64,000 nucleotides of DNA, taken from NCBI GenBank assembly GCA_037974665.1, contig CM075764.1, forward strand, positions 90,898,825-90,962,824. The letters run 5' to 3'. The position numbers were made by a program, and so were the translations under genes. The notes beneath the pieces are model-generated. The model had not been told where the DNA came from, made no database searches, and saw only the letters and a program-made list of their open reading frames with translations. Every line of letters begins with the position of its first letter. The stretch's first letter is position 1. Source of the stretch: Ehretia macrophylla. Its lineage: Eukaryota; Streptophyta; Magnoliopsida; Boraginales; Ehretiaceae. This document shows positions 58,834 through 64,000 of the stretch, one piece after another.

Positions 58834-61720
58834 TTCACTTCAACTAGAGGGACAGGGGGGGGGGGTGGCGTTGTTTCTATTAAAAAGTAAAGAGAAAAAT
58901 ATCCATTTTGATTGAGATATGACAGCTAATCTCAAGCTTAAATCGAGATCTACACAGAAAGGCATCATACTGTATCTTGGAAGGGATATTCCAAAGATCA
59001 AGCAAAAGCTTTCTGATTGACTGAGAAAGGAAAACTTAAGATCATTTCAGCACACAGATCAACAACCAGACTCTTGGGAAGAAGCTACATGTCAAAATGC
59101 AATGGAACAAAAAACTCCTGATCAATACATAGATCAAGCCTTTCATGTCCCGAATGGTATCCCCAGTTCTTCTCCATATACTGGGGATTGCGAAGCATCA
59201 ACATCCTGCTAAGACTAAACATATGAAGGTTATTCTCCCACATATTGTATAAGATGATAGAGGACAATAGTCTGTAGAAATTCCCCATCTTCCGACTGCT
59301 GCAGCTTTCCATTGCACATTTGGCGGAAAGAAGAAAAGAATTTGATTGTTCCAGCTTGTTGATGACTTCATTTAAGAATTTATGGAGCATAAGGATTCAA
59401 TATACACTGTAAAATTTAGGACTTGATCAGAATAGTGCAGATATACACTGTAAAATTTAGGATTTGATAAGAATAGTGCAGATGTCGTATGATTTTGCTG
59501 TTGTAAATGGGAGATCTTGTGGGCATTTTAGGATTTCAGTGAACTCAGAAGGCTTCATCTCACTATATGTAAAAAATGAAAAACAGAAACAATCTGGAGG
59601 TATTGAACCTATAAAAATGAATTCTGATGGTGAGATGCCCTTGTGCTGCTTGGCTTCTCCACCCCCATGCCCTGTCTCAATCAAGAGAAAGTATCCATTA
59701 CAATGACAGTGGCACATCATGCACTAGTCAATGGATCGCAAACAATATTGCCCCTGTTTATCAGCTTGAAAGTATCCATTACAATGACAGTGGCACATCA
59801 TGTACTAGTCAATGGATCACAAACAATATTGCCCCTGTTTATCAGCTTGCATCAGTGCCTGATCAAATGCCAAATCACTTGTGCTAATGAAAGTTCTCTC
59901 CAATGATGTCTCCCGGAATAACAGTAATCAAAGCCATAATATCATCTGCCAGAACTTTGCACTCTTAAGACCTCTGGCACATATATTCGCCACATCTTTG
60001 AACAGATTAAAACATTAATCCTGGTTTCTCTTCAATTGTCTAATCTTACATGTAAAAAGTTTCTTAGATGAAGTGGTAGTCAGTTGTTGGACCAATTGAG
60101 TATAACAACTTTGTAGAGAGTAGCTGAAGAGTTATTGTACTTTTGAAGCAGGAAAATGGTTTTATCACTAGAATGTAGAAAGACACCATTAGGATAGATA
60201 TTTTCTAAGCAAGAACATAGATTCTAAAAGAATTGCTTCTATATGATATGAAAAGGAAAAGAAAGCAACAGAGAGAAAATCCCTTCAGCCCTCAAACTTT
60301 ATCTTTCATCCTACAACAACCACAGGATCCCATACCGGAACAAATCCAGGAGTACCAGATTAAAAGAAGATCTTCCTCTCAATTAAGAAAAGCATATGAA
60401 GAACTCCATGTCACAGGGATTTTTACTGTTCTTCTGTAAGGAATCTTTATATTGTACTTCAAAACATTATCTCAAATTACCAAAACATAATCATACACAT
60501 GTTTCTACGCAAATGTACAAAAACAGACATTTATAACATAGAATTTTTAATCATCTTCCACAAGCTGATCATTGGAGCTTTATTAGGCAATTAGTGATTA
60601 AAATTAGTTGTATGTGACTATTGTCAAGTTTAATAGAATCTTGTAGAAAATAATGTTTTCTATGTTCAATATTCAAAATTTTAAGGTAGATCACAAACTA
60701 GAAGATGCTGCATAGCAAAAATACCCTCTACAGTTTCTATCTAAGAGAATAGATTTGTAGCTGCAATTTACTGAAGAGTGCCGGATCATTGCAGAAAAAT
60801 GGGGAACTCATAGACTCTAGCTTTTACACAAGTTTATCAAATTCTATAGACATTTTAAGTCAAAGACCTCCATACATCAACACTATAACTAAGTGAAGAG
60901 ACCATGTAAGGAAAGAATTGAAAATTGTCCATTACAAAATTAGTAGACGGAATGGGTGTGTCTAGGCTTAAGACAATTATGGAATCAAATTAACAGCATT
61001 TGCTCCTTTTGTTTTTGCTAGGAAGCTTCTGATCCTTTTAAAGAAGAGATAACTTCAATTGCCTACATACTGCAGAAGCAGATCTGCAGCTTTCATCTAC
61101 AGCCAGCATCTGAGAGATGATCCAGTGTAGCATTACCTTTTTCATTTTGATAGTTATGCACATCTTAATCAGATAAATGAGATGCAATAGCTCATTTTTT
61201 TCTGACCAGCATAAAGGATTTTCTGCATCCATCTTAGAATTGAAAAAGAAAGTTATACTTAAGAGCCCTGTCATATGAATACTTTACAGATTAGAGTGTT
61301 ATTTGTTTAATTCACAAGTACGTAACAAGTGCAAAATTTCTTGGAATCTGATAGATTCGTAAAATGCAAAATATAAGAAGAACTTTTTTTTTTTTTTGGT
61401 CAAAGCATGAATCCGGGTTTCACACTTCAACTGAAATTATCAAAGACGAGACATTTGTCCAGGCTTTCAAGCTAGTTCAGTAGCGAACATCACCTGATGT
61501 TGAAGGTTTTCAGATATGCTACATCTCGAAGAGAACAGAACCAAACAAGAATATTGTTGCATAGTTTTGAGTCTTCACATGAGAGAAGTCTGATATTTGG
61601 GTTGTTACACTAATATGCATTGCATGAAAGTACTCGGAACACTAAGATTAGGGCAAGAAATTCACAAAATTTTCAAACTCGCTTAATACAAGAATGTAAG
61701 ATTGAAAATTAGCAGTTTAC
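58834..61720 (-). other. F4 intron 1, exon-proximal part
   Basis: It aligns in patches with F2 and F3 introns (for example gatcatttcagcacac near 59040). It carries a G11 run at 58856-58866, a tandem duplication of about 60 bp near 59400-59475 and a tandem duplication of about 83 bp at 59686-59848. A T run at 61386-61399 is next to ggtcaaagc. No gene. Confidence 0.6.
59686..59848. repeat. Tandem duplication, about 83 bp x 2, in F4 intron
   Basis: gaaagtatccattacaatga through gcccctgtttatcagctt occurs twice back to back with two or three differences (for example catgcac/catgtac). F3 has a single related copy near 45420-45500. Confidence 0.85.
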
Positions 61721-62701
61721 CTCAAGGGTATCATCCCCTAACAATAGATGCTTCACGTTATAAACTCCTTGAGGAAGCTTAACTACAGCTCTGGAGTAAT
61801 GATCATAGTCAATCAGTGGAACATTTGCTTCATCTTTTATAACATTGGTTCGAACATTGGCTTCATGTAGAGAGCACAAGTTTGCAACAGAGAAGTCTCT
61901 TGACATACGGTCAGATAGATCAAGATATCTAAGTGCAGGAGCATTTATCTCAAGCTTGTAGTCAATATCTTCAGGGAAGTGGCTCGTTGGTTCGTCAAAT
62001 GTGAAGGTGAGATTTCTCAATGTAGGAGAAGATATGGTAAACGTGACCACATTGTCGTATACATCTCTTTCAATATACAGAGTCTCCAGCGATGATAAGC
62101 CAGATATTAGCTTACGGACAGATTCATCACATTGGTAACTCACTCCTTCGAGATGAAGGGTTTTGAGATTTGGAAGACAAACCAAGCTTGGGACATTGAG
62201 ACTCACATCACAACGTAAAACAAGAACCTCTAGCATCTTACAAGTGAAAAGACTACAAGGAAACTGAATGTGTGGATCGGAAGGGTAGGAAACACTCAAA
62301 CAAGACTCAAGCACTTTAAGTTTCCTAGCAACTGCAGTAGCTATCCAAGTAGTAACATCATACAGCTCACAATATTCCTCAATCTCAAGACAAAACTTGT
62401 CTATGGATTGCCCATTGAGGAATAACAAAACCTTGTTAATAAAATGTGCAAACTTAATCTTTCTGTCTTTTATGTTGCGCCAAAAGAACCGGCTACAAAT
62501 ACTTTCAATGAAACTGAGATTATGGATATTTGTCCAGAGGAATTTCCACCTTGTTGAGAGGAAGCTGGTGGCCACAGTATCCTCTGTTGGAAAAAATGAG
62601 AGAATGTGACAAAGAACCGATTTTGGCAAGTCGCTAATCCTATCAATATCATTTGAAGATCGTTGGCGCTTATGACCACAAGGTCTTGCACGCGATGACA
62701 T

Positions 62702-64000
62702 ATTATTTAGATGGGTAAATAAACTGGACAGGTAGCTAGACTATAGCGCGGGGGATCCACTAGCAAGTGAAAAGCCAGAAATCTTACAGTTCAATAACAC
62801 GAACTTCCTCCATAATATGGTCAATTCTCCAACTTTCAGCTGTGTATGATACCAGTGAATTGCCAAAACGTTAATCAGTTTTCCACATCAAACGTGATCA
62901 AGAACCATTTTTCTACGCGTCAGCGCGCAAGTGAAGTTAAATATTATCAGATTTGGGCTTTCTCAACACCACAACCATCCTCAAAATCGCCATCAGCAGC
63001 ACCACCAACTTGATGCTTTAAGTGGAACTAGCACTAACGGGAGAGAATTTGAAGGTGGCGATTTAGGGGATTGTGGTGGTGGTTGTGGAATTGAGAGGGT
63101 GGTGGTTTGCGCTTGGCTTCTTGAGGATGGAATGTGGGGTTGAAGTTGGACCAGGCATTTCCATGATAATGTTGGTGGTGGTAGGGGTGGAGAAGAATAA
63201 AGGGGCTGTTGTGGTGGTGGTGGTGGTGGTGGTGGTGGTGGTGGTGGTGGAAGAGAAAAGTGATAAAAGGAAAGAAATAGAGTTGAGAACTTGAAGAGAG
63301 ACTGACCGAAAAGTTTTTCGAACTTAAAGTGATGCGCATAGAAGAAATAGAGAAAAATAAAACAATAATGCTGCCTTTTTACTCTGACCATTTGGTTTAA
63401 TGCTATGACTCTCTAGATTTATAAATCAGAGGTCTTGAAATTTATTCTAATATGTAATATTATATAAAATGCTTTGATTTTTTTTTAAAATAATTTAAAA
63501 AATACTGTTTTTTAATCACTTAATTGGATAGTTTGTATTATTTTATTATGTAATAAAGTTACTATTTAACCAAAAAAGGTTTTCGCGCAACTAGACATTT
63601 GGTTTAGTGGTATGACAAGTGTAAGAGGATTTGAAATCGATTATTAAAGTTAACATTTTAAATGATGTAATATTAACTTATAAGTTTCTTTTAAATAAAA
63701 ATAAATAAATAAAAAGGAAAAGTTTATGCCGTGACTAATTCATTAAAACTAGGGGCTCGAGTATGGAACTGACGGCATCTCACATATTAAATTTGACATT
63801 GAAAATCATTTGAAAGAATTTAAGACTTGGATAAATGGTTAAATAGTAATTTATTTTGAACAAAAAATAAATTTCCAATTTTATTGGATGTTTTCGAGGG
63901 AGTAAACGAATTTCCAATTTCATTGGATGCCCTTGAGGGAGTAGACGAATTTATTAACAATTTCGCGAAGTAATTACCTTGTTCAAAAATGGTGCGAATA
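62702..64000. other. 5' flank of F4 and intergenic DNA, no gene
   Basis: A (GGT)n microsatellite is at about 63208-63250; it produces proline-, valine- or histidine-rich frames on the two strands. 63400-63900 is AT-rich. A direct repeat of about 38 bp (gaatttccaattt(t/c)attggatg...gagggagta) occurs twice near 63869-63948. No promoter element could be assigned to F4 with confidence. Confidence 0.5.

Larger units (their letters stand above)
50638..62701 (-). pseudogene. F4: F-box/LRR/FBD gene with copia element in intron 1 and stop in exon 2
   Basis: Exon 1 is 61721-62701 (ATG at 62699-62701, MSSRARPCGHKRQRSSND), exon 2 is 51000-51137 and exon 3 is 50638-50916. The F-box is at the N-terminus ([27 protein letters not shown]), followed by the LRR-like region (VPSLVCLPNLKTLHLE). 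Exon 3 is FBD (CWSEPEKVPICFLSC, LEDELAMVAYILKN). Exon and intron phases match F2 and F3 exactly (exon 2 is 138 bp, exon 3 is 279 bp). Exon 2 has TGA at 51060-51062 (codon 26), so the spliced product would lose FBD. Intron 1 is about 10.6 kb because of the copia element at 51443-58828. The 5' flank is unrelated to that of F2/F3, so its promoter differs. Exon 1 alone is intact. Confidence 0.82.

Noticed and set aside
62752-62766. gggggatccactag, resembling a cloning-vector polylinker
   Set aside because: The match is short and breaks off at once (continues caagtg); surrounding DNA is ordinary plant flank. Probably coincidence, although a vector screen would settle it.
62993-63391. Proline- and histidine-rich frames on the minus strand
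   Set aside because: Translation of a (GGT)n microsatellite in different frames; no independent coding evidence.
1-64000. CRISPR arrays, rRNA genes, bacterial operons
   Set aside because: No regularly spaced short repeats with unique spacers, no rRNA-like sequence, and gene structure is clearly eukaryotic.

Overview
This is nuclear DNA from a flowering plant, most likely a eudicot. It is AT-rich and dominated by LTR retrotransposons, solo LTRs, MITEs and a tRNA-derived SINE. The only host genes recognised are a local family of intron-containing F-box/LRR/FBD genes. There are no bacterial, organellar or viral gene sets. I cannot name the species from the sequence alone.

Region 1 (1-18963) is a nest of retrotransposons. 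A decayed Ty3/gypsy Tat-type element (minus strand; RNase H, RT, protease, gag, primer site, 5' LTR) runs off the left edge. A 2386-bp solo LTR (TSD gacct) sits in its gag. A second solo LTR (6676-18946, minus strand) sits in its 5' LTR. A complete Tekay-like chromovirus (7047-16893, plus strand, TSD cattg) sits inside that second solo LTR.

Region 2 (18964-47700) holds four F-box/FBD loci among insertions. F1 (plus, 19903-23971) is split by a 3.1-kb solo LTR. F2 (minus, 27338-30905) and F3 (plus, 43550-47128) are arms of an inverted duplication of about 4.3 kb. F2 has a stop in exon 2 and a 1.9-kb insertion next to its TATA-like box. F3 is the only copy that can still encode a full-length protein, and only if an acceptor 6 nt downstream is used. 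F5 (minus, 33424-33656) is an exon 2/3 relic. Between F2 and F3 lie a 3'-truncated SIRE-type copia element (34728-40747) holding another solo LTR (36841-39195), a purine-rich block and Harbinger-like remnants.

Region 3 (47700-64000) contains LTR remnants, a Mutator-type MITE and F4 (minus, 50638-62701). The first intron of F4 is about 10.6 kb long because a young Ty1/copia element (51443-58828, TSD tgaca, LTRs about 1% different) landed in it. The leader of that element carries four tRNA-like modules. The last 1.3 kb is low-complexity flank.

If expressed, an F-box/FBD protein would act as a substrate receptor of an SCF ubiquitin ligase; the substrates cannot be inferred here. Most of the structure reflects repeated duplication of one F-box gene followed by transposon insertion and decay by C-to-T type mutations.
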